DNA of 64,000 nt from Blastocladiella emersonii ATCC 22665 (Eukaryota; Blastocladiomycota; Blastocladiomycetes; Blastocladiales; Blastocladiaceae): the NCBI GenBank assembly GCA_025594325.1, contig JANHCV010000013.1:930001-994000 (forward strand), read 5' to 3'. The notes beneath the pieces were generated by a model. It saw only the letters and a list, made by a program, of their open reading frames with translations, ran no database searches and was not told where the DNA came from. The translations under genes were made by a program, and so were the position numbers. Positions 28,348 through 36,362 of this stretch are shown one piece after another; the stretch's first letter is position 1; each line of letters begins with the position of its first letter.

Positions 28348-29405
28348 TCAGCCGCCTTGTGGCCGTAGCCCTTGCAGTTGTAGCACTTGATGTCAGTGAG
28401 GGCGCGGCCCTGGTGCGCCGCCGCCCGCTGCCGAATCGCGCCAACGTCCATGGCGTCCGGGTCCGGGACGAGCTCGGCCGCGACGCCCATCGCCCCGCCC
28501 TCGTGCACCAGGAAGTGCTCGACCATCTTGTCAAAACGGTAGCCCTTGCGCAGCGAGGCGAAGGCCACGTCCGCGGCCAGCGGCGAGTTGCCGGCCGTGA
28601 CCACCAGGTAGAACTGCATCGCCAGCTCGCTGAGCGCGCGGTAGCCTGCACCGGACGCGGTCTGGCGGAACTTGGAGACGAAATCGCGCGCCGGCATGGC
28701 GCCGCGCACGTACTTGAGGTTCTTGAGCTCGTGCGCGTACTCGGTCTCCGACTTCTCGGCCGGCTGCGTTGACTTGACGAGGGAGATGTAGGCGTTGAAC
28801 GAGCCGTAGTCCTCAAACTTGGACCCGGCCATCGCCAGCTCCACGGCCTCGAGCACCTTGCCCGTTAGCTTGCCGTGGAAGTGCGCAATCTTGAACTTCT
28901 CCGGGACGTTGAACGTGAGCTGGAGGATGCTCTCGTACTGCGTGATGGCGCTCTTGACCTTGAAGTTGACGCCGTCAACCGAATTCATGCGCATCAGCGC
29001 GTGCATCGCGGCCGGCGTGAAGCCATCAACGCCCACGCCCGGCCCGCGCGCGCTGCTGACCTGGATGCTGTCGAGCTCGCCCTGCAGGATACCGTTGAGC
29101 GGCTGGCTCTGCTGCGTCTGCCGCAGCTCGACCTCGAGCGCATACGCGCGGCGCTCCGCCGTCTCGGCGCGCCGCTCGGCCGCGACCGCCGTCTCGGCGC
29201 GCCGCTCGGCCGCGACCGCGCGGGCCTCGGTCGACACGCCCAGTTGCCAGTAGTCGCTGGCGACGTTGAGCGCGAGGAAGACGAGCTTGGCTTTGTCCTC
29301 GTACGGCATGACCAGGTCGCGCCACGGCGCGAGCTGGTACTCGGGGACAATGGCCGCAACGTCAAACGTCGCCAGCTTTTCGAGGAACTGTGCCGGCGTT
29401 ATCAT
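28299..29405 (-). CDS. gag: Ty3 Gag protein with zinc knuckle
   Basis: 368 residues from the ATG at 29405, the first ATG after the primer site; a longer frame to 29492 would start inside the LTR. It has an Ala/Arg/Glu-rich coiled-coil-like stretch, then the Gag core (FKIAHFHGKLTGKVLEAVE, FVSKFRQTASGAGYRALSE). Near the C-terminus is a CCHC knuckle CYNCKGYGHKAADC, for binding element RNA. It overlaps the start of the Pol frame. The frame is intact. Confidence 0.9.
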   Translation of the reverse strand: MITPAQFLEKLATFDVAAIVPEYQLAPWRDLVMPYEDKAKLVFLALNVASDYWQLGVSTEARAVAAERRAETAVAAERRAETAERRAYALEVELRQTQQSQPLNGILQGELDSIQVSSARGPGVGVDGFTPAAMHALMRMNSVDGVNFKVKSAITQYESILQLTFNVPEKFKIAHFHGKLTGKVLEAVELAMAGSKFEDYGSFNAYISLVKSTQPAEKSETEYAHELKNLKYVRGAMPARDFVSKFRQTASGAGYRALSELAMQFYLVVTAGNSPLAADVAFASLRKGYRFDKMVEHFLVHEGGAMGVAAELVPDPDAMDVGAIRQRAAAHQGRALTDIKCYNCKGYGHKAADCPSPPRSSSGNASRA

Positions 29406-29448
29406 TTTGCCGTCGTGGAAGAAATCACCGCTCGGAGGGGGTTTTACG

Positions 29449-29457
29449 GTGATACAA
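29449..29457 (-). other. Candidate self-primer binding site of the Ty3 element
   Basis: Two bases after the 5' LTR the minus strand reads TTGTATCAC. Its exact reverse complement GTGATACAA lies inside the LTR (29529-29521). No tRNA-iMet-type TGGTATCA site is present. Priming from the 5' end of the element's own RNA, as described for Tf1 and the sushi group, would explain this; nine perfect pairs are visible. Confidence 0.65.
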
Positions 29458-29459
29458 AG

Positions 29460-29633
29460 TGTAAGGTGCCGAGGGGGAGGGTCTTGTGCCACAAGGAATG
29501 ACTAGCCGGATAATGAAGGATTGTATCACGAATGACAAGAGAGAGGGAGAGCGAGGGCAACGCTCGGCTTATGAGGGACTGCGCCACCAGCCCGCGCCAC
29601 CAGCCCGAGCCGTCGGATCACTGAACCGTGACA
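29460..29633 (-). repeat. 5' LTR of the Ty3 element
   Basis: 174 bp, matching 24313-24486 except for three transitions. On the minus strand it begins TGTCACGG and ends CCTTACA. Confidence 0.95.
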
Positions 29634-29936
29634 CAGGATCGCCTGTGAGGCAATGTACTCGTACTTGTCGTCAGCGTGGAAGGTGGGGTTGAAGACCCAG
29701 ATGTTGTCAAAGCGTCCCTTGTAGAACTGCGGGAAGCACACAAGGTTGGCGATCAGTGTTGACTTGCCCTGACCCTTGGCGCCAATGACGTTCATGGTGA
29801 AGGGGTGCTTGGGGATGGGCGAAGGCTGGTTGTCATTGTTCCTGGTGAAGCCGTTGTCAATGGCCACAATGTCGTACATCTTACTGTAACCCAAGACAAA
29901 AGGTTCACGCCCATCCAAGGTCAGTGACAATGCCAC
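29634..29936 (-). pseudogene. PLV packaging ATPase, N-terminal part
   Basis: Holds the start of the ATPase (101 codons). The P-loop reads NVIGAKGQGKSTLIANL, followed by FDNIWVFNPTF. The ATG at 29936 overlaps the end of the small gene at 29905-30105, a compact arrangement usual in such elements. The reading frame is cut by the Ty3 5' LTR after ..EYIASQAIL and resumes at 24307. With the Walker A here and Walker B in the other part, the gene is confidently identified, although neither part would be functional alone. Confidence 0.85.
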
Positions 29937-30105
29937 TGCGCTTGGGGACTTCGCGCACTTGCTTGACTGGTCGCTCAGGGAGCTTCTGGTGACGCTTGAT
30001 CTGGGGTGCTGTCAGGCCACTGCCGGCCGACGTCTTCTCTGTGAACAGCTTCGCGTCCAGGGGCTTCTTGTAGCCCAGTTGCTTGAGGATCTGTTCGAGT
30101 AACAT
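29905..30105 (-). CDS. Small basic PLV protein upstream of the ATPase
   Basis: 66 residues, Lys/Arg-rich (KRHQKLPERPVKQVREVPKR), overlapping the ATPase start by 32 nt. The N-terminus (LLEQILKQLGYKKPLDAKLF) could be a helix. Basic composition and place in the morphogenesis block would fit a DNA-associated or virion protein, but no family was recognised. Confidence 0.45.
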   Translation of the reverse strand: MLLEQILKQLGYKKPLDAKLFTEKTSAGSGLTAPQIKRHQKLPERPVKQVREVPKRSGIVTDLGWA

Positions 30106-30159
30106 CTCTGTCTTCTTACTACTACCCTCGGAATTGTTCTTGGGCGCGTCTGCAAGCTG

Positions 30160-31623
30160 TCAGATGAGCTGCTCCAGGTTGCTGGTGTCCAGGACCTGTG
30201 GCTGTGCTGGCGGCTGCATCGTGTCCAGCTTGCTGCCCAGGTCCTGGAGTGTCTTGTTCACAGCAGCATTGGACTCTGTCTGTCCCTGGATGGCGCTCTG
30301 GACACCTGTTGCAAGCTGGCCAATGAGTCCCTGCTGGTTGGTCAGGGCAGTTGACATGCCGCTTGCAATCTCAGACACCAGTGCACGGTTCCCTGCATCA
30401 ATCTGTCGCACAAAGGCGTTGCGCTCTGCATGCAGTGTGTCCACCATGTTAGCTGCAAGGTTGGCAAAGGTCTCAAGTGCCAGTCCTTGGGCGTTCTTGG
30501 ACTGCTCAATCAGGGCCATGTACGCCTGGTACTGCATGACCTGACTGTTCGCAAACTGGCCAGCAATGACATCCAGCGCAGCCATCACGTTGGGGTCGCT
30601 GTTGTACTGCACCATGATCTGTGTACGCAGGTCATTGTTCTGCTGGTAGTAGTTCTGCTCGTACTGCATGATGTACTGCCGCATGTCGTAGTTCTGTGTG
30701 TTGTCCTGCTGGAAGCTGCTGTAGACGTATTGATTGAACTGCTGAAAGTTCTGGACAATGTCAACCTCCATGTCATCTGTCGTGGTCAGTGCCCGCTCTG
30801 GGTTGTAGACCTGGATGTCCTTGGAGCCTTCAATCATCTGAGACTCGTCCATGGTGGGATGTACGTGTGTGTCATTGTACACAGAGCTGCGCTGTGGAAG
30901 GTCCTGTCCGTAGCTGGGAGGGACAACAACCAGGTTGCGTGTGCCATCGTTGAGCCGGGGTGGAAGGTCATTGCCGCCGTTGTTGTCATTCTGAATCAAG
31001 TAACGTCCAGGGATCATGCCAGCGTACTCTGGGATGTCCTGGCCAACGTAGTCACCAGCGTCCACAGGGTACTCTTCAGGGACAACTGGGCGGACAGGTA
31101 CAGGCAAGAGATGGTCAGGCACACGCTGCCCTGCTGTCTCAAGCATCTCAGCAAGTTTGTCCAAGGTGTCCTGTGGCCTCTGTGAGCCTATGCCAGAGTC
31201 TTGTGTGCTTAGGACGTCTGGTGTGTCTGCGCCTGTGTCAGAGTCTGGCGTGCCTTCCTGTGCAACAGGAACACGTTGGATGCCACTGCTAACGCTTGTG
31301 CTTGCTTGTTTGATGGTGTCATAGACGTGCTGCATGACGCTCTCTGAGTCTTGCCCCATGATCTCTCCATTGTGTCTCAGGAACAGCATCCCTGATTGCT
31401 TGCCCTCAAAGTCGTCTGCATAGCTCTCTGGTGTGACAGCGTAGTCAAAGGCAAGGATGTACGGGACCCACACAGTGAGGAACTCCTTGGCTGTGGGGAA
31501 AGTGTACGCGCGTCCATCAATGGTGGCCTTGATCCTCTGGCCAGGCATGCGCTCTGCAGTGATATGACTGTTTGTCTTGGCTGCAACGTCTTCCAGTTGC
31601 TTGGTGATGGGTCTTTGTGTCAT
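30160..31623 (-). CDS. PLV protein of unknown function, Gln/Asn-rich
   Basis: 487 residues from the ATG at 31623, preceded by the shared upstream motif (TTATTTTCGCTTCATACAG). The N-terminal 110 residues look globular (TIDGRAYTFPTAKEFLTVWV). The middle is low-complexity and acidic. From about residue 290 a Gln/Asn/Tyr-rich helical region follows (QYEQNYYQQNNDLRTQIM), and the C-terminal 150 residues are helical and possibly coiled-coil. Size and place in the capsid block suggest a structural or scaffold protein. The longer frame to 31761 runs into a tandem repeat and is less likely. Confidence 0.6.
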   Translation of the reverse strand: MTQRPITKQLEDVAAKTNSHITAERMPGQRIKATIDGRAYTFPTAKEFLTVWVPYILAFDYAVTPESYADDFEGKQSGMLFLRHNGEIMGQDSESVMQHVYDTIKQASTSVSSGIQRVPVAQEGTPDSDTGADTPDVLSTQDSGIGSQRPQDTLDKLAEMLETAGQRVPDHLLPVPVRPVVPEEYPVDAGDYVGQDIPEYAGMIPGRYLIQNDNNGGNDLPPRLNDGTRNLVVVPPSYGQDLPQRSSVYNDTHVHPTMDESQMIEGSKDIQVYNPERALTTTDDMEVDIVQNFQQFNQYVYSSFQQDNTQNYDMRQYIMQYEQNYYQQNNDLRTQIMVQYNSDPNVMAALDVIAGQFANSQVMQYQAYMALIEQSKNAQGLALETFANLAANMVDTLHAERNAFVRQIDAGNRALVSEIASGMSTALTNQQGLIGQLATGVQSAIQGQTESNAAVNKTLQDLGSKLDTMQPPAQPQVLDTSNLEQLI

Positions 31624-31660
31624 GGTGGTTACTGTATGAAGCGAAAATAAACCCTGGGCA

Positions 31661-31805
31661 AGGTACACTTTGCACCTGTCTGTGGTACACTTTGCACTGT
31701 CAAGGGTACACTTTGTACCTGTCTGTGGTACACTTTGTACCGTCAAGGGTACACTTTGCACCTGTCTGTGGTAAACTTTGTACCGTCAAGGGTACACTTT
31801 GTACG
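31661..31805. repeat. Tandem repeat of about 42 bp in the PLV
   Basis: GGTACACTTTGCACCTGTCT alternates with GGTACACTTTGYACNGTCAA about 3.5 times. It extends the 3' end of the 98-residue gene and the 5' extension of the 487-residue frame. Confidence 0.85.
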
Positions 31806-32039
31806 TTGTGCATTGCGCTTGGCATTGAGTGCCTTGTAGATGCGGATCTTGACGCGCTCTGCCCGTGCTGCCTCACTGTCAACGTGGACAAAGCGACTGG
31901 CCTTGCGGTCCCTCTTCTGTAGCCACTTGGCCTTGTCCTCGTCGCTCTTGTTGTACCAGTTGGATGGCACAGGGAAGGTCCCTGCAAGGTGTTCATGCCA
32001 CTCATCAAGGGACATGTCCTGGTACTCTGAGCAATTCAT
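31743..32039 (-). CDS. Small PLV protein divergent from the fibre gene
   Basis: 98 residues from the ATG at 32039 (MNCSEYQDMSLDEWHEHLAG). It is charged, with EDKAKWLQKRDRKASRF and ERVKIRIYKALNAKR. The last 20 residues come from the tandem repeat. The fibre gene starts 19 bp away on the other strand, so the two would need overlapping promoters. No family was recognised. Confidence 0.5.
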   Translation of the reverse strand: MNCSEYQDMSLDEWHEHLAGTFPVPSNWYNKSDEDKAKWLQKRDRKASRFVHVDSEAARAERVKIRIYKALNAKRNAQRTKCTLDGTKFTTDRCKVYP

Positions 32040-32058
32040 TTCTTGCACTAAGTTAAAC

Positions 32059-33999
32059 ATGGTCAAGAATATATTCAACGTGTCTACCAACGTGTCACCA
32101 ACAGTGTCGGCCACAGGTGTCTCAGACGTGTCCACGGCATATGTTGATGGTGCCATCAGTGCTGTCTATGCCACAGTTGGTGCACCTGTCGCTGGGCCTG
32201 GACTCAGCGTGTCAGGGACAACTGTCTCTGCCAAGGTCAATGACCAGACACTGGGTGTTGGTCCAAGCGGTCTCTATGTCAAGTCAATCAGTACGGCCCA
32301 GCTCCTGCCAGCCAGCGTCACAGCAGACAAGCTTGTGAGTGTCACAGCTGCACAGGTCACAGGTAAGCTTGTTGATGCACAGCTGGACACTGTGTCAGCA
32401 TCCAAGGTCACTGGTGTGCTCAGTGCGTCCAACCTTCCAGCGCTTGGGACAACGTCCATTGCAGATGGCTCTGTGACAGACGCCAAGGTTGCCTCAGTGT
32501 CCAGGTCCAAGCTGGTTCTGGGGACCGTCAACACAGCAGCTCTTGCAGACACCTCCATGACAGACGCCAAGGTTGTCTCAGTGTCTGGGTCCAAGCTGGT
32601 TGCAGGAAGTGTCTCAACACCTGCTCTTGCAGACGCCTCAGTGACAGATGCCAAGGTTGCGTCTGTGTCCGGGTCCAAGCTGGTTCCAGGGACTGTCAGC
32701 ACAGCAGCACTTGCAGACACCGCAATAACAGATGTCAAGGTTGCCTCAGTGTCTGGGTCCAAGCTGGTTCCAGGGACTGTCAGCACAGCTGCCCTTGCAG
32801 ACGCTGCTGTCACCAACGCCAAGCTGGCCACTGGTATAGACGGTGCAAAGCTCAACGTGTCATCTGTGGGAACAGCACACCTTGCAGCAGGGTCAGTCAC
32901 CGATGCCAAGGTCACAGATGTGTCTGCCACCAAGCTGACAGGGACGCTTGATCCTGCACGCATTGCAGACAGTTCACTGACCAATGCCAAGCTGGCCACT
33001 GGGATAGACGCTGCCAAGTTGTCTGGGACCATTGACCTTGCACGACTGCCTGACGTGTCCAGCAAGGTGTCAAGTGTCAACGGAGCCATTGTCACTGGGA
33101 CGCTCCCCCAGTCCACCCTTGGACTTGGCAGTGTCTTTACATTTGCCAGTACTGTGGACAGCACATCGACGTCCACTGGGGCAGTCACTGTGGCAGGTGG
33201 CCTTGGTGTGGGCAAGCAGCTCACTGTGCCAAACGTCCTTGTCCGGAACACAGTCAGTGCAAATGTGGTCTTTGACTCTGCTGCCAACACACTCACATAC
33301 ATTGACTTCAAGCAAGCAGGTGTCCTGAAGAGCAACCTGGCATGCACTGCACTGGGCACCATTGAGATCGCTTCAGCAACTAATGGTGGCGTGTCCTTGG
33401 CTGCAGGTGGAGGGAATGTTGTCATTGGCTCAGCGACGCTTGGCACAGAAAAGCTCCATGTCAAAGGCACTGGTCGCTTCACAGGGCAGCTCACCCTTGA
33501 CCTCGCTCCAGTGGCAGGCACCGATGCAGCAAACAAGGCATACGTTGACTCGCGGTCTGGCACAACCCGGTACATCGCTCAGGCCAAGCACCGCTCTACA
33601 AATGGAGTGACCACGGGCGGCAAGATCATTGGCGGCACAGCATCAACGGGCCCAGCCACCTTTGCATTCCAGTCCACGGCGGGTGCGTTCATGTCTGTGA
33701 TCAATGGATGCGTCAAACCCCCTGTCAGTGGCTACTACCTTGTCCATGCAAAGGGCTATTACGCAAACGGCACGCTCCCTGGAGCCCACACTGTGAACTT
33801 TGCGCTGTACAATATGACGGACATGATTGCAGTGTCACTTGTCACCGGGTGCCGCGCTGAAGGCAACGTCCAGTTCCTTCAGTTCTCGAGCATTGAGTAC
33901 CTTGACGCGGCCAAGAGCTACTCTTTCATCTGGATCCCATCGGTCGCAGTTGCCAACGACTGCCAGGTCATCATTCAAAGCCACTGGACCCTGCTCTAA
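32059..33999 (+). CDS. PLV fibre/spike-like protein with repeated shaft
   Basis: 646 residues from the ATG at 32059; the shared motif TTTCTTGCACTAAGTTAAAC ends directly before this ATG, which decides the start. Residues about 85-330 are shaft-like repeats of the type VTDAKVASVSGSKLVPGTVS. A block GAVTVAGGLGVGKQLTV follows, common in viral tail-fibre and spike proteins. The C-terminal 150 residues form a globular head-like domain (GYYLVHAKGYYANGTLPGAH ... VNFALYNMTDMIAVSL). It would be a vertex spike used in host attachment. It is the only capsid-side gene on the plus strand. Its stop overlaps the convergent integrase stop by 4 nt. Confidence 0.7.
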   Translation: MVKNIFNVSTNVSPTVSATGVSDVSTAYVDGAISAVYATVGAPVAGPGLSVSGTTVSAKVNDQTLGVGPSGLYVKSISTAQLLPASVTADKLVSVTAAQVTGKLVDAQLDTVSASKVTGVLSASNLPALGTTSIADGSVTDAKVASVSRSKLVLGTVNTAALADTSMTDAKVVSVSGSKLVAGSVSTPALADASVTDAKVASVSGSKLVPGTVSTAALADTAITDVKVASVSGSKLVPGTVSTAALADAAVTNAKLATGIDGAKLNVSSVGTAHLAAGSVTDAKVTDVSATKLTGTLDPARIADSSLTNAKLATGIDAAKLSGTIDLARLPDVSSKVSSVNGAIVTGTLPQSTLGLGSVFTFASTVDSTSTSTGAVTVAGGLGVGKQLTVPNVLVRNTVSANVVFDSAANTLTYIDFKQAGVLKSNLACTALGTIEIASATNGGVSLAAGGGNVVIGSATLGTEKLHVKGTGRFTGQLTLDLAPVAGTDAANKAYVDSRSGTTRYIAQAKHRSTNGVTTGGKIIGGTASTGPATFAFQSTAGAFMSVINGCVKPPVSGYYLVHAKGYYANGTLPGAHTVNFALYNMTDMIAVSLVTGCRAEGNVQFLQFSSIEYLDAAKSYSFIWIPSVAVANDCQVIIQSHWTLL

Positions 34000-35108
34000 A
34001 GCCCGCGGTCCCACTTTTCTTGGACTCGGACTAGGACGCGCCTGACCCGGGTCGAGGGCTCCCTTGGCGTGACCGGGGTGCGCGCAACAGGGAGCCTTGG
34101 AAGACTTGGGGCCATGCGTGGCCTTGTCGGCGGGTCCTGGGTCACTGTGACTGGCTGGACGTCGCTTCGAGGGTAGAAGCCCTTGAGGCCTTGGACCTTG
34201 TAGCTCGGATTGCTCACACCCAACCCCTTGCGCACAACCTGGACCTGGCTCACAGTTGTCAACCAGACCAGCTTCCCCTTGGCCTCCATGGCAGTCTTGT
34301 ACGGCTCGCGGACTCGGACCTGGGTCCCTACCTTCAACAACGCGCTCAGAGGGTCGCCCTCGGGCTTGCCCTTGGCAGCTCGGATCTCCTTGAGCTTTTG
34401 CTTGGCCGTTTCGCGGGGCATGTCATGGAACTCGTTGGGCGCCCTGCCCGTGGCCCTCGACTTGCTGCTGTTGATCACAGATTCAATGGTCTCGAGGTGC
34501 TTGGGCCAGTCGTTGTTGCCCGGGATGGACAGCCACGGTGTGAGCATCCGGCAGATGGTCCCGTTCATACGCTCAACAACACCTTGACCGTATGGCACTC
34601 CTGCCTTGCCCTTGATGTGCTTGGCCTCAGTCCCGGCCTCTATGCCAAAGAACTCGGTCCCATTGTCCGTCTGGATCGTGGCAGGTGCAAGGCTGTGCTT
34701 GGCGACCACGCTGGACCATGCTTCCCGCGTCTTGTCCTTGGTCTTGATGGGTTGGAGGTAGACGCGGCGGCTCGCCAGGTCGACACACGTGAGAATGTAA
34801 CAGAAGCCCTTGTACGTACCATTTTCGCCCATGTCAATGAGGTCGAGCTGAAAGTTGCGGCCAGGACTTGTTGAGTTGATGCTTCGAATGTCTCGGCGCT
34901 TCTGAGGTGCGCGTTTGTACTGCTGCCACACAGACTGTTTGCCGAGCCATCTCTCAAGCTGGGCGTGGTAGATGTGCTTCCCTGTGTTCTCTCTGGACAC
35001 AATGTCAAAGAGCCGACGGATGCCAACACCTACGTGGCCATGCTTGTAGTACAAGTCTGTCAGGAATGCTTGCTGTGCGTCTGTGAGCGGCTCTTTGTGG
35101 GCATACAT
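33996..35108 (-). CDS. Retroviral-type (RVE) integrase of the PLV
   Basis: 370 residues, intact. The DDE triad is visible: Asp in FQLDLIDM (near 97), Asp in IQTDNGTEF (near 148) and Glu in GVVERMNGT (near 185). The N-terminal 90 residues hold a helical region (YYKHGHVGVGIRRLFDIVSR). The C-terminal part has an SH3-like stretch (VGTQVRVREPYKTA) and a Pro/Arg-rich tail. It would cut and join the TG/CA ends of the element and leave the observed 5-bp duplication. It is convergent with the fibre gene and lies next to a second putative recombinase. Confidence 0.9.
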   Translation of the reverse strand: MYAHKEPLTDAQQAFLTDLYYKHGHVGVGIRRLFDIVSRENTGKHIYHAQLERWLGKQSVWQQYKRAPQKRRDIRSINSTSPGRNFQLDLIDMGENGTYKGFCYILTCVDLASRRVYLQPIKTKDKTREAWSSVVAKHSLAPATIQTDNGTEFFGIEAGTEAKHIKGKAGVPYGQGVVERMNGTICRMLTPWLSIPGNNDWPKHLETIESVINSSKSRATGRAPNEFHDMPRETAKQKLKEIRAAKGKPEGDPLSALLKVGTQVRVREPYKTAMEAKGKLVWLTTVSQVQVVRKGLGVSNPSYKVQGLKGFYPRSDVQPVTVTQDPPTRPRMAPSLPRLPVARTPVTPREPSTRVRRVLVRVQEKWDRGL

Positions 35109-35136
35109 TGTATTAACAAAGGCGGAGACAAAAGGA

Positions 35137-36273
35137 TTACTGAGGCGTCATGTAGTAGGTCAGGGCAACAGGGACGCTGTGACCCATCTCGTGTGCGCGG
35201 TCAGCAATAGCTTGCTGCGCGGCAAAGTTCTCGCTGGTGGAGATACGGCGGATCACTGCCACGCCGCCATCCTCAAAGCCGACCGTCTTTGCAGCCCGAC
35301 TAATCGACGTACACCAGGTGCTGCTAACCCTCTTGCGGAGCGTGGTGTCCTTGAGCTCCTCGAGGGTGTAGTTGTTGAAGACAAAGTCATGACCTTCGGC
35401 GAGACGCTGGGCGAGGATACGCTTGAGAGCGGCGGCGACCTTGGGCTCACTAACTGTGTGCGAGAAGTTGTAGCCACAGCCCTCTGTCTTGACAATGACA
35501 TCGCCGGCCAGAATCTGGGTCTCTGGGTCGTAGTACGGGTACCCAGTGGTTGGCTTTGTGGTCAGGAACGCAGGGTCGGAGCGCACCACACTCACAACTT
35601 GGAGGTACAGACGCAGGAGCCCTGTGCCCAAGCCCTTTGCATCAACAATAGCGGCGCAAATGGCGTCACGGCTTGGGAGCGCACCAGACTCGAGTTCCTT
35701 GCGCGCGTCGCAGAAGTCGGCAGCGTCCTGCTTCTTGGCCTCTGTGTACTTGGCCCCGAGTTCGGTCCACCCGTTCCAGGTGCAGTACTTGGCCAGGGCC
35801 TTGAGCGTCTCAACCTGCAGCCCCTGCTCGCCCTTGGACGCGCGGTACGCTGCCACAGCTTTGGACACGGCGTCAACGTCTTCAATGTCCATGCCCGACT
35901 TGGCAAAGGCACAGAGCACGCGGGATGTCTTGGCCTTGTCCGTGTTGCTCAGCTTGGCCAGTTCCCCGTGCTTGTTCTGAACACGCGCATTGACGCACGC
36001 CGCAATGGATTCCTCGGTCATCTGCGCGTACTTGACCTGGGGATCAGTGTCCATGGGTTTGCCAGACTCGTTGGCGGGGGTGTGATTGGAACTGTGATTG
36101 CAGTCACGTGACACTGCAGCCAGCGCGGCGAGGCTGGTCTCAATTCCCTTGAGCCGCTCATCAAAGGATGCCAGCAGCGGCTTGATACCATCGAGCACTT
36201 GGTGCACTACGTCGGCGGCAATGTGCTGAGCAACAACCTTGGACACCTGGGACACGAGCGCTTCGAGAGACAT
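35137..36273 (-). CDS. Putative tyrosine recombinase (Crypton/PLV type)
   Basis: 378 residues, intact. The N-terminal 50 residues are helical. The C-terminal half has the order expected for a tyrosine recombinase: Arg in VVSVVRSDPAFL (near 233), a beta-hairpin with Lys (GDVIVKTEGCGYNF), Arg in VAVIRRISTSE, then RAHEMGHSVPVALTYYM, where MGHS plus the final Tyr match the catalytic His/Tyr box. The usual HxxR motif is not typical (IRRIS), so activity is uncertain. It starts with the shared upstream motif (TTCTTTTCTGTGGCTACGGTAAG spans the leader). It could resolve repeats or circularise the genome, or be a former integrase. Confidence 0.55.
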   Translation of the reverse strand: MSLEALVSQVSKVVAQHIAADVVHQVLDGIKPLLASFDERLKGIETSLAALAAVSRDCNHSSNHTPANESGKPMDTDPQVKYAQMTEESIAACVNARVQNKHGELAKLSNTDKAKTSRVLCAFAKSGMDIEDVDAVSKAVAAYRASKGEQGLQVETLKALAKYCTWNGWTELGAKYTEAKKQDAADFCDARKELESGALPSRDAICAAIVDAKGLGTGLLRLYLQVVSVVRSDPAFLTTKPTTGYPYYDPETQILAGDVIVKTEGCGYNFSHTVSEPKVAAALKRILAQRLAEGHDFVFNNYTLEELKDTTLRKRVSSTWCTSISRAAKTVGFEDGGVAVIRRISTSENFAAQQAIADRAHEMGHSVPVALTYYMTPQ

Positions 36274-36362
36274 CTTACCGTAGCCACAGAAAAGAAGGTG
36301 TCACTGACTCAAGTGCGTTTGGCGGTATCGTTAAATATATTGTGCGTCAATGGTAGGACACC

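Larger units (their letters stand above)
24313..29633 (-). mobile_element. Ty3-type chromovirus LTR retrotransposon inside the PLV ATPase gene
   Basis: A 5,321-bp element with 174-bp LTRs that begin TG and end CA on the minus strand, a 5-bp CAGGA duplication, Gag with a zinc knuckle, and Pol in the order protease, reverse transcriptase, RNase H, integrase, chromodomain. The LTRs differ at three positions (all transitions), so the insertion is recent relative to neutral divergence. All reading frames are open, but the integrase catalytic Glu is replaced by Lys. The primer site looks self-complementary to the LTR, as in the Tf1/sushi group. Confidence 0.95.
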
